DNA of 64,000 nt from Sepiola atlantica (lineage: Eukaryota > Mollusca > Cephalopoda > Sepiida > Sepiolidae): assembly GCA_963556195.1 (NCBI GenBank), contig OY744525.1, positions 23,315,218-23,379,217 of the forward strand. Direction: 5' to 3'. Below the pieces are notes generated by a model. The model saw only the letters and a list, made by a program, of their open reading frames with translations, ran no database searches and was not told the DNA's origin. A program made the translations under genes and the position numbers. Shown here piece after piece: positions 33,602 to 43,466 of the stretch. The first letter of the stretch is position 1; the number at the start of each line of letters is the position of its first letter.

Positions 33602-34883
33602 CGAGGACTGTCTAGAAAGTATCCGACCTTAGGCCAGAAAAATATGTTAAATACCTGACGGGGTTGGGACCCTAATCCCCTTCAAAGTAGGCCCCTTGTG
33701 CTTGCACACACTTAGCCCACCGATCCATCCACTGCCGGAAACACCTCTGGAAGTCTTCTTTTGGAATGGTGTTGATCTCTGCCATTGCGTTCCTCATTAT
33801 CTCTTCTCTAGTCTCAAAATGTGAACCTTTCTGTGGCATCTTCAATTTACGAAACAACCAGAAGTCGCAAGGAGCCATGTCTGGAGAGTAGGGAGTTGGC
33901 GAACGACTAGAATTCCATGTTTGGCCAAGAAATGTTGAATCAATTGGTATGAATGTGCGGGGGCGGTGTCGTGATGCAGTTGCTAGTTTTTCGCCGTTCA
34001 AATGTCTGGTCTTTTGTGCCGAACTGCGTCACGGAGACGTCTGAGAACATATTGATAGCACTCCTTTGTCACTGTTTGTCTTTCCGGTGCGTATTCGTAA
34101 TGTACGATTCCACGGATATCAAAGAAGACAGTCAGCATCATCTTGATTTTGCTTCGCACCTGTCGCACTTTTTTTGGTCTTGAAGACTCGGGATGCTTCC
34201 ATTGCGACAACTGTCTTTTTGTTTCTGGGTCGTACCCGTACACCCATGACTCATCTCCAGTTATCACGGTGTTCAGAAACCCAGGATCAGTGTTGGAGGT
34301 TTCCAGAAGGTCCTTTTGTTCCTGCGACAACAACTTGAGCACAAGTTTCTCAGCCATTCTGTGCATGTTTAAAAATTGCATGTGCAGAATCTTTACTCAT
34401 TCCGACCTCTTGGGCGATCTCCCGCACAGTTGAACGACGATCTTCCATCACCAAATTTCGCACCCTCTCCACAACAGCTGCACTCCAAGCAATTTGGGGT
34501 CTGCCAGAACTTGGTCACTCTTCGCTGATGTGCGGACATTTTTTAATCGGTTGAACCACTCCTTAATTTGTGTTATACCCATCGCATCTTCTCCAAACAC
34601 CTGCTGAATTTTGCGAATTGTTTTGCTTTGAGAATCACCAAGCTTTTGACAAAATTTGATGCAGTACCGGTGCTCAACGTGTTCAGTCATCTTGAAAGAA
34701 TCGGTAGTCTGACGAACACGTTGTGTAGCACCTCACTCAGCGACCGACAGACAGCGACTAACGCGCCGGAAGGCAGTGATAAAATTCACACACGTGTCTT
34801 CCTTCACTGTGTAGACTGGTGCCGCTCTATCGTCTCTATTTCGCACAGAAAGATAAAGGTCGGATACTTTTAATACAGGCCTC

Positions 34884-34884
<1 letters not shown>
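33602..34884 (-). mobile_element. Mariner-like element, full length but inactive
   Basis: The ends are inverted repeats of about 29 bp (CGAGGACTGTCTAGAAAGTA at the left; inward from the right CGAGGCCTGTATTAAAAGTA), with TA flanking both, the mariner target. The 1283-bp length is normal for mariner. Transposase pieces run on the minus strand in the right order but in three frames, so the gene is broken. Confidence 0.93.
33672..34690 (-). pseudogene. Mariner transposase (frameshifted)
   Basis: Three minus-strand frames together cover the protein. 34690-34448 holds the helix-turn-helix region (IRKIQQVFGEDAMGITQIKE, then WFNRL). 34381-33998 holds the first catalytic aspartate in ITGDESWVYGYDPETK (D43 of that frame) and the following WKHPESSRPKK. 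The second aspartate is in HHDTAPAH at about 33985, in another frame. The third is in YSPDMAPCDFWLF (33895-33857), giving a D,D34D-type triad as in mariner. The family normally reads HHDNAPAH; here N is T. It cuts and pastes DNA at TA in the nucleus; at least three frame breaks make this copy inactive. It could still be mobilised in trans, because both ends look intact. Confidence 0.92.

Positions 34885-34886
<2 letters not shown>

Positions 34887-34917
<31 letters not shown>
34887..34917. repeat. (TA)n microsatellite
   Basis: TA tract into which the mariner inserted or from which it expanded. Confidence 0.95.
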
Positions 34918-34920
<3 letters not shown>

Positions 34921-35017
34921 GCAATCCAACAAAAGATATAAGCGTCAACTAATATCTTATAATTAGTGAAACATCCGGATAAAAAACTGAAGCTCAATAT
35001 ACTGGATAGAGCATTAA

Positions 35018-35467
35018 TATTATAATATAAAATGAAGTAATAAAATAAGGTGTCAATCAAATTGATTTATTTATCATTAACATTGAATATGGACACATTT
35101 CGCGATTGGATAACTTTGCCGGCCCCTTCAATTTCACGTATTTGGACTGCTGTTTGTATCTTGGAGTAATGTCCTTCCGGATTATGCTTCTCAACTTGTA
35201 TGACCTGGATGGACTGTATGGATTCAACAAAAGTATGTTTTTGGATTGATATGTTTGATGTTATGTATTTTTATGTATTTGTGTATATAATTTTATATAT
35301 TTTCAAAGCGTAATTTTATTGCCTGTAGTAGTATAACTGCGGTAATGGTCCTCTGAAGAGAAGAATTATCTTTGAAAACTCATGAGCTAAGGACTTAAGG
35401 ATGCTTTGCATGAACTTTGAATTCTAATAAAATTTGATTGACACCTTATTTTATTACTTCATTTTAT

Positions 35468-35476
<9 letters not shown>
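35018..35476 (+). mobile_element. Penelope-like or retrozyme-like element with inverted ends
   Basis: TATAATATAAAATGAAGTAA at 35021 and the following AAATAAGGTGTCAATCAAATT are exactly inverted at 35431-35475. The interior is non-coding and carries hammerhead N near its 3' side. This plan is the same as at 19992-20332. Confidence 0.75.
35348..35394 (+). ncRNA. Hammerhead ribozyme candidate N (complete type I)
   Basis: Stem I 5' GTCCT, CTGAAGA (35353-35359), stem II GAAGA/TCTTT (one G-U) with loop ATTA, GAAA (35374-35377), stem III of A-U plus CTC/GAG with an A-C mismatch, H17 = A (35389), stem I 3' AGGAC. Compared with F and L (TTCCT/AGGAA) the fifth stem I pair has changed from U-A to G-C on both sides, a compensatory change. 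Confidence 0.8.
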
Positions 35477-35504
<28 letters not shown>

Positions 35505-36220
35505 CTTTGTTTGAGTCACGTGGTTATCTGTCGTTTGATTTCTTTAAAAAAACATAAAACATTGACATCTGTACTTTTTATTCTATAAATAATGAGTTAC
35601 CACTCTCAGAACTAGACACAATCTGTGGCAGCTGCAACAGAGCTTACCGATCCAAGATTGACCTGCTGCAATTTGGTAACTAATCTGAGGTGCAAAACTC
35701 CATTGTGTCCCGAGACAGACGGATACCAACGATGGTCTACAGTATGGAGAAACATACACTCTGAGTGCAGAATCGGACAGACGATACAATTCTACAAAAG
35801 AATACCAACTTCTATCAGAATTGGTCGGAATATAAAAAAAAACGGTGAAGAAATAACTGAATTCCTTGTTGTGGATTAATTTGTGATTTCAAGTAATTTT
35901 TGTACATAATGTCAATTTTGAACATCGAATTTCAGATATTTCACTTCTCATAACTTTTAAAACCACTATTTGCATAATTTAAAAAGTTTTGAACCCCATT
36001 CACTAAGATCTTTATAAATGATATAATTAAATAGTAATAACCTAAAAAAAAAAAACATTTGAAAAAATCAACCGGAAATGCTAAGCAAGCTTAATTTTAT
36101 ATTTTCTTAATATTTTTTTTAAAATCGGATTTTCCATTCAACTTCCATACGACATGAATATATATGAATATTTATATCATGTTTTTTTTTTATGGCTTTT
36201 GTTACTTTTTCTTTATCTGT
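35477..36220. other. Unassigned; one GC-richer patch at 35590-35880
   Basis: An 84-codon frame (35625-35879) has a cysteine-containing run CCNLVTNLRCKTPLCPETDG and lies in a patch less AT-rich than its surroundings. I recognise no family, see no splice-supported exon and would not call it a gene. Confidence 0.25.
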
Positions 36221-36556
36221 TATAATGACAAAGAATTTTCAGCATCATCATCATCATGATCATCATGATTCAGTTGAGGCACAGAATTCATATCTGTGAT
36301 TGAGCAGCTTCTAATTAATTCGCAAACATCTGCACAATGAAAGCCCAAATGAGAAACGTTATCATTCGGATCAGGAAACAAACAAAAAAAAACGCCATAG
36401 GCAATTTGCGGTTTTGATATCGAACTCATTGAATCCTCGCATTCCAGTCATACACCATTGTTGTTTCAGGTGCTGCAAATGATGGACCATCTTTAAGGCG
36501 TTTAAATGATAGAAAAGAAGACATCTGCCAGTACCTGCCTACAATAAAGGGATATA

Positions 36557-36609
<53 letters not shown>

Positions 36610-36705
36610 GATTTTTCACTTATAAAATAGATCATTCAGTGAAGACCGGGGTTGTTCCAATAAAAAACAAGCTCGATGATACTCGATTACAGAGTACAGA
36701 GCATT
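36221..36705. other. Unassigned sequence with (TA)n at 36567-36606
   Basis: Minus-strand frames here end in an acidic run from a CATCAT simple repeat. No known motif. Confidence 0.25.
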
Positions 36706-36905
36706 TATATGTGATTTTATGAAGGCTTACCAAAGCATTCCTTTCAAGACACCAATGATCACCATTAAAGATATTTTTTCTTACAAATACTATTTATTCA
36801 AATTATTCACATTTAATTTGAATAAATAGTATTTGTAAGAAAAAATATCTTTAATGGTGATCATTGGTGTCTTGAAAGGAATGCTTTGGTAAGCCTTCAT
36901 AAAAT

Positions 36906-36912
<7 letters not shown>
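36706..36912. mobile_element. 207-bp near-perfect palindrome
   Basis: ATATGTGATTTTATGAAGGC at the left is inverted at the right, and the two arms (about 95 bp) agree at almost every base, with a small AT loop at about 36805. (TA)n follows at 36909-36938. No hammerhead core is present. Confidence 0.88.
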
Positions 36913-36939
<27 letters not shown>

Positions 36940-36941
<2 letters not shown>

Positions 36942-37399
36942 GCAATGGAAAATTATAAGCACACAAGTGGGAGAAAAGATAATAAATAAAAACTGAGACT
37001 GAATAAACAAATAAACGTGCCAAGTTTATTGGACGATTTTAGAAGCAAAGTAAATCCAAATTTCAGTTTTTGTTTTTCTTGTGTGTTGGGATAGTCATCT
37101 GAAGGCAAATTGATGTAACTTTAGTAAGTAAAAAAAAAAAAATTATCCTCAAGTGAATTAGAATTTTTATAAATAAATTATAGAACTTATTAACTATTTT
37201 AAGAAATATTACTGAATTAAAATTTATAAATGTCCGCACAATTTTTAGGATGTACTAGCTTTGAACGAAAAATTCCAAAATGGCATATTAGTGGGTACCT
37301 CCACGTGTGAGTTTGCTCTTTTTCTTTGTCTCTTGTTTGGTTTCACCCAAAAATGAACCACTGTATAGTGAAGGTTTTTTTCAAGACACTTTAATCTGA
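36940..37399. other. No recognised feature
   Basis: AT-rich sequence. GTACTAGCTTTGAACG at 37254 resembles a CTAG Helitron end but lacks the hairpin. Confidence 0.3.
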
Positions 37400-37711
37400 G
37401 AACTTTTTACTCTTTGTGAATTTTTTCTGATGATTTTGTAATGTTGCAGAGACGATATTGACATAAAAACGTTGTTTGGCACAAGACAAATGAAACGGAC
37501 CGTAAAAAATATATCTCACAGAAATGTTGTTTTTTGGAAATGTGAAAAAATAAAAATAATAAAATAAAACCATGGTTATTGGAATATAATATGAACTGAC
37601 TTATATTTGCTCTGATATCACTGATTGACAATCATCGAGCTGAATCTTTTAAGGAGACTGCAAAGTAAAAAAGGTACTGATAGTATATGCTAATACATAT
37701 ATTGTCATTAA

Positions 37712-37722
<11 letters not shown>
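37400..37722 (-). repeat. Interspersed repeat R4, copy 1
   Basis: Its reverse complement is 62858-63165: ATTGTCATTAATAATTATAT, TCGAGCTGAATCTTTTAA, CAAAACGTTG- or AATATTGTTTGGC-like, and ATATCTCACAGAAATGTT correspond in order. Both copies end in (TA)n. It is non-coding. Confidence 0.8.

Positions 37723-37771
<49 letters not shown>
37716..37771. repeat. (TA)n microsatellite
   Basis: TA tract at the end of repeat R4. Confidence 0.95.
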
Positions 37772-37778
<7 letters not shown>

Positions 37779-38202
37779 ATGAAAATATATTTATAGCAAT
37801 TAAACTTCAAAGAAGCGTCCAATTTTCAGGCTACTACTACTAAGCTCTACTCACGTATTGAGCACTGTTGAAGTAAATACTGAAAGTCTATACACAACAT
37901 ATTATATCACCTTATAATATTATATGTGTATATACATGAAATAATATATACACACACACACATATATATATATATTTACATATGTACACACACACAGTGC
38001 CATCTACAACATATTACAAAAAAGGTTTCTTTATTACTAACACAGTTGGATGAATTAAACTTTTACTGCTAATAATTCATATGTATAAGCCTTTAGTAAA
38101 ACAATCAAGTTTGGGTTTTTTTAATAATAAAAATATCTCACAAATAAAATCCAAAATTATTTAATAACACAAAACGTGACAATACATTTATTAAATAATC
38201 AA

Positions 38203-38345
38203 TTAATATTTCGTAGCGTAACTGTTTTTGTTAATTATGGTCTGTAGGCGTTCAGAAATTCTTGCATGTTTCTTGTCAATATTTTTCCATTCTTCACGGA
38301 AAATTCCTTTAGTTCATTCAGATTTTGCGTGTTCCATTGTTTGAA
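38203..38345 (-). pseudogene. Tc1-like transposase C-terminus
   Basis: The minus strand reads GIFREEWKNIDKKHARISER, then LQTIINKNSYATKY and a stop at 38203. This is the standard ending of Tc1-like transposases (EEW..I.......L..SM..R...VI...G..TKY). Only the last 35 or so residues remain; the DDE core and N-terminal paired-like domain are gone. Confidence 0.7.
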
Positions 38346-38571
38346 GACAAAGAAGCTGAAGACGTAAATATCCAGGGAACAACTTATGACGTGTTAACTA
38401 AACATAACTTCAGACAAGAGCCCGGCCGCCGACCAGAGAAATTATTTCACGGTCTGGGATCGAAAAACACCCCATATTATGTCACAGAGCAGCAGTCGTG
38501 CTGAACAACAACTTGTATGACATGAACGGTTCCATCGATGCTCCATCCAAGGAATTTGTAGAATAGAAACC
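38346..38571. other. Unassigned, probably 5' flank of LINE-B
   Basis: It ends TAGAAACC, the left target duplication of the next element. The target continues at 39275 into LINE-B-like sequence. Confidence 0.35.
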
Positions 38572-39274
38572 GGTACCGTTATAGAGAACGCACCGTGTTT
38601 CCGTGACTTCGCGTCGTCAACGTTCGGGCAGGCCCGATAGTTGACGAAACTATTAACCAATCAGGTTGCAAGCAAGCAGACGATAACTTTTGGAAGAAAT
38701 TAATTTCTACGATCTGCTGCGCGTTTAAAAAATATGAATTTCTACGATCTGTGTCAGCGTGTTGAATCTCCCAATGGACTCATTGAGTTCTGTCAGCAAC
38801 GGTCACTTCTAGCGAAAGACTAACCTTAAACCCTAACTCTAATCCAGAAAATGTTAAAAAGAAAAAAAAACATTGTAAAAAAAATATGAAAAAGAACCAA
38901 AAAAAAACAAACAAACAAGAAATTGGTTAAAAACAGTGGTTTCGTTGTTTGTTATATATAAAAAAATAATCTTTTGAAACTTTTCGGTGTACAAAAAAAA
39001 CGTTATTTAAAAAAACATTTTATTAACAATGGTTTCTTTTGACAGACAAAAATAAACATCTAATTAATAACAGTTTTTTAGCTATGGTTTGTTCGTTTTT
39101 TATTTTTATATATGTATTTTACTTTGATTTTCTTCGTCTGAATTTATCGTCTGCCAGTCTTCAATTTATCATTTGGTAGTTTTCGCCTCGTCAACTCTCG
39201 GGCGCTTCCGAGACCTGGCCGAACGTTGACGACGCGAAGTCACGGAAACGCTGTGCGTTCTCTATAAGAGTACC
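38572..39274. mobile_element. 703-bp TIR element with 8-bp target duplication
   Basis: The ends are long inverted repeats: GGTACCGTTATAGAGAACGC at the left, and inward from the right GGTACTCTTATAGAGAACGC, continuing through GTTTCCGTGACTTCGCGTCG and TCAACGTTCGG (about 76-88 bp, CpG-rich). TAGAAACC occurs directly outside both ends (38564-38571 and 39275-39282), an 8-bp target-site duplication. An 8-bp duplication fits hAT, P, Novosib or Merlin; GG at the terminus favours Merlin or Novosib over hAT, but this is unsettled. No transposase is present. Confidence 0.85.
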
Positions 39275-39282
39275 TAGAAACC

Positions 39283-39850
39283 ATCTTGTTCCTATTTACT
39301 TGCCTCCCCACGAGGGAAAGGTTAGACACAAGGTCGGTTTTTAATGTGGCGGAAAATTCAGCTCTCCAAAAAGGGTTACTTTGGATTTGAACAAAAATTT
39401 AAATTGCCTCAGTCTAGAAGGACTTCTTCACTGACCGAGGACAGAATAAAACTAAGTGTAGCATCAGAACAGATACTACACTTTGTTCCTAGCCAAAAGG
39501 CCAAGTATAGAAACCATCTTGTTAAGGTCCCAGCTACACTAAGTAGGCTCGCCTATCGAAGGTAGTCATGTATGGTAGCTAAATAGAACTTCCATGAGCA
39601 GAGTTTGGTTCCGAGAACTGCCTCTCTGTGGAACGCAATCCCACGGTACTGCTTCCCAGCTGACTAAAACATGGTCGTTTTTAACAAATTCTGGTTGAAG
39701 CCGTTCTTGTAGATAATCAAATTCTGCCCAGATCCAAACATCGTCGGCAATCCTCAAGGTGTTAATCTCATTATTCACCTGACAAAAACCCATTAACCCT
39801 TATCCTCGAGTGGCCTTTGGGCCTTTATGACCGGTGATCCATTAGTAAAA
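39283..39850 (+). pseudogene. LINE-B C-terminal region and tail
   Basis: Around 39595 the plus strand reads FHEQSLVPRTASLWNAIPRY and then CFPAD, aligning with the LINE-A/LINE-B ending (FFPRAAGLWNSL...). The tail includes CATTAACCCTTATCCTCGAG and TGGCCTTTGGGCCTTTATGA, ending in an A- and CAA-rich stretch. The ATTAGTAAAACAACAACAAA end appears to be the 3' terminus. TAGAAACCATCTTGTT occurs twice (39275 and 39511), so part of the region is duplicated. Multiple stops. Confidence 0.7.
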
Positions 39851-39890
39851 CAACAACAAAAAAGAAGCTATCTCCTGAACAAGGAAATTT

Positions 39891-40035
39891 AAAAAATAAT
39901 AATAAAAAAATTAAAAAATTAAAAAAAAATTAAGAAAAAAAAAAAAAAAAATTAAGAAAAAAAAAAAATAAATAAATAAAAAAATAAAATAAAATAAAAT
40001 AAAATAAAAAAAAAAAGAATAAAAAAAAAGAAACG
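39891..40035. repeat. A-rich low-complexity tract
   Basis: Runs of A with TAAAA units, directly 3' of LINE-B, and possibly an expanded LINE tail. Confidence 0.85.
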
Positions 40036-40725
40036 GAACAGAACGTTCCCTTTTCTTTTTGCTGATGTCTTCTGTGAGTTGTGCCTGCGACAGATAAAGT
40101 CCAGCTATTCGCAATGCGGAATTCTAACCGAATTCACCGGACCAATGGATATGAAAAAGGGAACAAGAAAGAAAAAAATTGGAACCCCCCCCTCCCCCAA
40201 AAAAAAACACATCTAGTCATTACTTGATAATGGAGTTTTACTCTGAAATATTGTTTATAAAAAAAAATACTATTCTTCTTAATGATTTGTTACCGGGTTT
40301 TATTTAGTCCGTAAGTCAATTTAACCCAGGATATTTGGCGACCATTTTTGCCATTCTGGATCGATTGTTTCCGTCATTTATTAAAAACCCCAAAGAATGG
40401 TAAAATGATTACATCCCATTTTTGCAATGCCACACTGTCTTTCGATACGCTTATTCCACTGGAGAAGAAGTTTGTTTTTCTAAATATTATTAAGTCGCAA
40501 CTTATCAAGGCCAAAAGTCACTCGATATATTATTCATATTTAAAGGAGGCTTCTAACGCCGGAACATTACTTTTTCCTCTGTGCCTAGACAAAGCTGGTC
40601 TACTTTTACTTTTGCTGAGGTCTTCTGCGAATTCTTCCTGTGACAAATAAAAGAAAGGTGTTTAAAGACTGCCTGAAGAACTCCATGAAGGCATATAGCC
40701 AACTAGTGCTATTATTACTATTATA
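40036..40725. other. No recognised gene
   Basis: A direct repeat of about 45 bases (TTTGCTGATGTCTTCTGTGA at 40059 and TTTGCTGAGGTCTTCTGCGA at 40611) brackets a 100-codon frame at 40348-40650 that has no motif I recognise. Confidence 0.3.
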
Positions 40726-40729
40726 GATA

Positions 40730-40765
40730 CAGGGTGGGGCCTAAAGATCTCTGACACTTGGAGTG
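40730..40765 (+). mobile_element. Solitary mariner-type TIR
   Basis: TACAGGGTGGGGCCTAAAGA resembles the TA-CAGGGTG ends at 31114 and 62623. No partner end is found nearby. Confidence 0.35.
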
Positions 40766-40879
40766 GGTATTGTGCAAACTGTAGTGGCACTAGAAAAGAG
40801 GAGATGTGTCTCAATCAGTATACTAGTTTCTATTATTTTCATTGTCTTTATCAATTATCATAATGATTCCTCTCTCTCT

Positions 40880-40985
40880 ATTATTTGGGTAGATTATTCT
40901 TGTTCTGTCAGCCATGACAGAGTAGAAATGTTATTATATTATTCTTAGTTATTATCACCAGTAGTAAACATTGAACCATGGCTGA
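40880..40985 (-). mobile_element. SINE-2 fragment
   Basis: TTGTTCTGTCAGCCATGACA and GAGTAGAAAT match the body of the copy at 42180-42310. Confidence 0.5.
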
Positions 40986-41069
40986 CTAAAAAGAGAACAA
41001 TCTACCACCGGGGAATAAATTCTGTATAAATGCTCGAGTTCGACAAAGATTTCCAAGTTCGAAAAGATG

Positions 41070-41111
41070 CACCTGAAGAAGATCGGACGTAACATCGGTC
41101 GAAACGTTGTG
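41070..41111 (+). ncRNA. Hammerhead ribozyme candidate O
   Basis: Stem I 5' CAC, CTGAAGA (41073-41079), stem II GATC/GGTC (one U-G) with a long loop, GAAA (41101-41104), palindromic stem III ACGT, H17 = U, stem I 3' GTG. Flanks match two decayed relatives at 42040-42135 (minus) and 42620-42715 (plus), sharing ATAACATCCAAGATAA-type sequence. Confidence 0.62.
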
Positions 41112-41416
41112 AAAATAACAATCAAGATAAGAATAGTAGTCCGGAGAATTCAAATTATCAATCCTCATTTCAACAATTATCAAACATGATTCTTCAATCA
41201 TGTTCATTTTCTTGTACTGTTAATGGAAATGTTTTCTGGGTGGGTGACTTCTTTGGGTTGAAACATGGGATGACCGCCAAGATCATCAGATATAAGCCCT
41301 TGTGACTTATTTTGGAGATACCTAAAGAAAAAGGTTTTGTGACACAGTCCTTAAACTCTTCGATTCTGCCTGAGATGACACAAAAGATCATAGAGAACCT
41401 TCGAGAACAATTCCAT

Positions 41417-41870
41417 CTACAGGGTGATTGGAAAGTAACTTCCTATTATCATGTGCCCATAATTCATTACTGAAATATAATTCTTACAAGAAATGGATTT
41501 TTATAAAAAATTCAAAAAAATTTTTTTCTTCTTTTTAACAAAGTTCGGCCCAAACAAGGCAAGTCACTACTGAGAAAGTGTATAGCATGTGGTTTTATTT
41601 AGAATTCACTATGGGCACCAGCATTCGCCACTAGCTTGTTAAGCTGCCTGGAAACCGCATCAACTGATTTCACAAGCAACTTATTTTATGTTTTACTAAT
41701 GAGTCGCCACTTTTTAAGGCTAAAAAACACTCAAAGATAAGAGTTAATGAGATGAATAGATTGAAAGTTGATTGATGATGAATACTATGAGAGGATTGAA
41801 AATCTCCATATACCACCCATTCAAAACAGCCGACTTAGAGAATAGCAATTATTCCTCCTTTGTCAGAAAC
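41417..41870 (-). mobile_element. Nested composite: TIR-like end, LINE-A tail, LINE-B tail
   Basis: 41418-41500 (ACAGGGTGATTGGAAAGTAA) and 41568-41870 match 55191-55560 in order. In this copy a LINE-A tail (AACAAAGTTCGGCCCAAACA at 41537 with its A/T end) lies between them and is absent at 55 kb. The right part, read on the minus strand, contains CATAGTATTCATCATC and CATTAACTCTTATC, the LINE-B tail. Confidence 0.7.
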
Positions 41871-41929
41871 ATCGCTCGTGGAATGTGAGGACTAAAAGAC
41901 AAAATAGAGATGTTTTATATTCATTAAAA

Positions 41930-42015
41930 CTCGGATATCATTACCTCCTACCATGTATTTACTGCCGCAAACAAGGATTGAACTTACAACCTTTAGATAT
42001 GATATTTCAGAACTT
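41930..42015 (-). mobile_element. tRNA-derived SINE head
   Basis: The minus strand carries AGGTTGTAAGTTCAATCCTT, a B box (GTTCAATCC). The A box is unclear. Confidence 0.4.
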
Positions 42016-42039
42016 TTGAGATGAGGATTGATAATTTGT

Positions 42040-42135
42040 ATTATTTGGTTTAGTCTGAGGTACAGTTCTCATCTTGGATGTTATTCTCACAACATGTAAC
42101 CTCCGAACTTCAAATCCATCTAGTCGAACTCTGTA
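42040..42135 (-). mobile_element. Decayed hammerhead-element end
   Basis: Inverted relative of 41085-41180 and 42620-42715. The core is lost (TTGAAGTTCGGAGGTTACAT). Confidence 0.5.
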
Positions 42136-42179
42136 TGGAATTTCTAACAGAACCCTTTATTTAATCCACGGAGGTAGCT

Positions 42180-42310
42180 TGCCCTCGTTCTGTCAGCCAT
42201 GACCGGGTAGAAGTCTCAAGTAATTCGCAATTGTATTAGTATCGTCCACACTGAGGATTGAACCTTCGACCTCCAGAAGACTGTCACTTAGAACTGAGTA
42301 GCGGTTGTTA
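42180..42310 (-). mobile_element. SINE-2, tRNA-derived
   Basis: On the minus strand GCTACTCAGTTCTAAGTGAC precedes GTCGAAGGTTCAATCCTCAG, giving an A-box-like start and a good B box (GGTTCAATCC). The body CTGTCAGCCATGACCGGGTA is shared with 40890. Confidence 0.6.
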
Positions 42311-42409
42311 TTTTAATCGTTTTTACTCAATGAAAGGTTCTAAAAGTAGATACATCGTATTTAACAGTATCCTCACATTCTTATGAAAAGCTCTGTATGT
42401 CGGTCGATC

Positions 42410-42600
42410 TGCCACGATTAAGTTTCAAATAAAATTTCCATCCTTAAACGCGCAAATAAAATGGACGCATCTTGAGAATAAACGTTTCTTGTTCTATAAA
42501 TCTATAAAAATAAAAACGGGCCTTCTTAAGATGCGTCCATTCAAACAGTACGTTTAAACATGTAAATTTTGTTATAAACTTTCGTGTGACAGATCAACAA
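42410..42600. mobile_element. 190-bp MITE with ~70-bp inverted arms
   Basis: GATCTGCCACGATTAAGTTT through ATGGACGCATCTT is inverted at AAGATGCGTCCAT through TTTCGTGTGACAGATC. The end words also occur at both borders of the tandem array at 5400-5980. Confidence 0.78.
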
Positions 42601-42619
42601 ACACACAATCTTAGATTTA

Positions 42620-42715
42620 ATTATCGCTAAGGTGGGACGTTACATTGGCCGAAACGTTGTTAGAATAACATCCAAGATAAAAACAATAGTTCAAATAAAC
42701 CAAATGATACAAAAC
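42620..42715 (+). mobile_element. Decayed hammerhead-element end
   Basis: GGACGTTACATTGGCCGAAA and CGTTGTTAGAATAACATCC match candidate O, but CTGAAGA has become CTAAGGT. Confidence 0.5.
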
Positions 42716-42904
42716 CTCTAGATAATAGAAACTAAGTTCTTGTGTGTTTCTGTTGGATGAGCCTGCTTCACCTGCTGGTTGGAATCGGCTCAGACCATGA
42801 ACTTAATATAATCTTATGGTATTTCTATTAAGAAGGAATAATTCAGTTATCTTGTAAATCTCTGACAATCCACTTCATCATTGGTAGCAGACAATAGTTG
42901 ATGA

Positions 42905-43466
42905 TCTATATAATAGAGTAAAGCCTGTGTGTCTGTCGATTTTCGTCATCGATAGCTTTCTTCCTACAAAGTCAATATTTAATTCTGGTAGGTCAGTTTT
43001 TCTTGTGTATCGTTGCAGCATGTTGTTAAGAAGAATAAAATGTAATTCGATTTAATTCTTTCAAGAAAATACTTTGTCCAAGTCGGAATTATTTTCAAAT
43101 GGCCACCATTGTTAAAAAGGGATAACTCTGTATTGGCCCATACAGAGTTACTTGTCTTTGAAAATAAAACAATGGCGTTTAAGATTTTGGAGAGTCAAAA
43201 GTTAATGTCAGTTTCTCTCATAGTCTGAAAAACACAAGACAAGAAACTGTCAGTTATCATGCTCCTTTGACTCAATATCTCATCAATTTAGATCTGCATA
43301 AGCTCTACAACCGTTATTGAGCATTCTCCCCATATAAATATAGCAATTATACAACAAAATTTATTAAAACATAATTTTAATTGATTTTAACGGGATATAA
43401 AAGTGGTGCAAAACTATTCTTTTCGGGGAAATAAATTTTACTCATCCTAGGACAGGTATTATTCTA
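42905..43466 (+). mobile_element. Helitron-like element HE-1
   Basis: It starts A|TCTATATAATAGAG, the TC start in an A context typical of Helitrons, continues TCATCGATAGCTTTCTTCCT and GTTGCAGCATGTTGTTAAGA, shared with HE-2 and HE-3, and ends at 43385-43466 with the H-B end (AAAGTGGTGCAAAACTATTC ... GGACAGG...TTCTA). No Rep/helicase frame, so it is non-autonomous. Confidence 0.6.

Noticed and set aside
35625..35879. 84-codon frame with several cysteines
   Set aside because: No family, no paired exon or splice pattern, and the length is within chance for this window. Kept only as a note.
36220..36429. Minus-strand frame with an acidic tail
   Set aside because: The acidic run comes from a CATCAT simple repeat and nothing else supports coding.
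40348..40650. 100-codon frame
   Set aside because: No motif, and its end lies in a direct repeat shared with 40059-40100.
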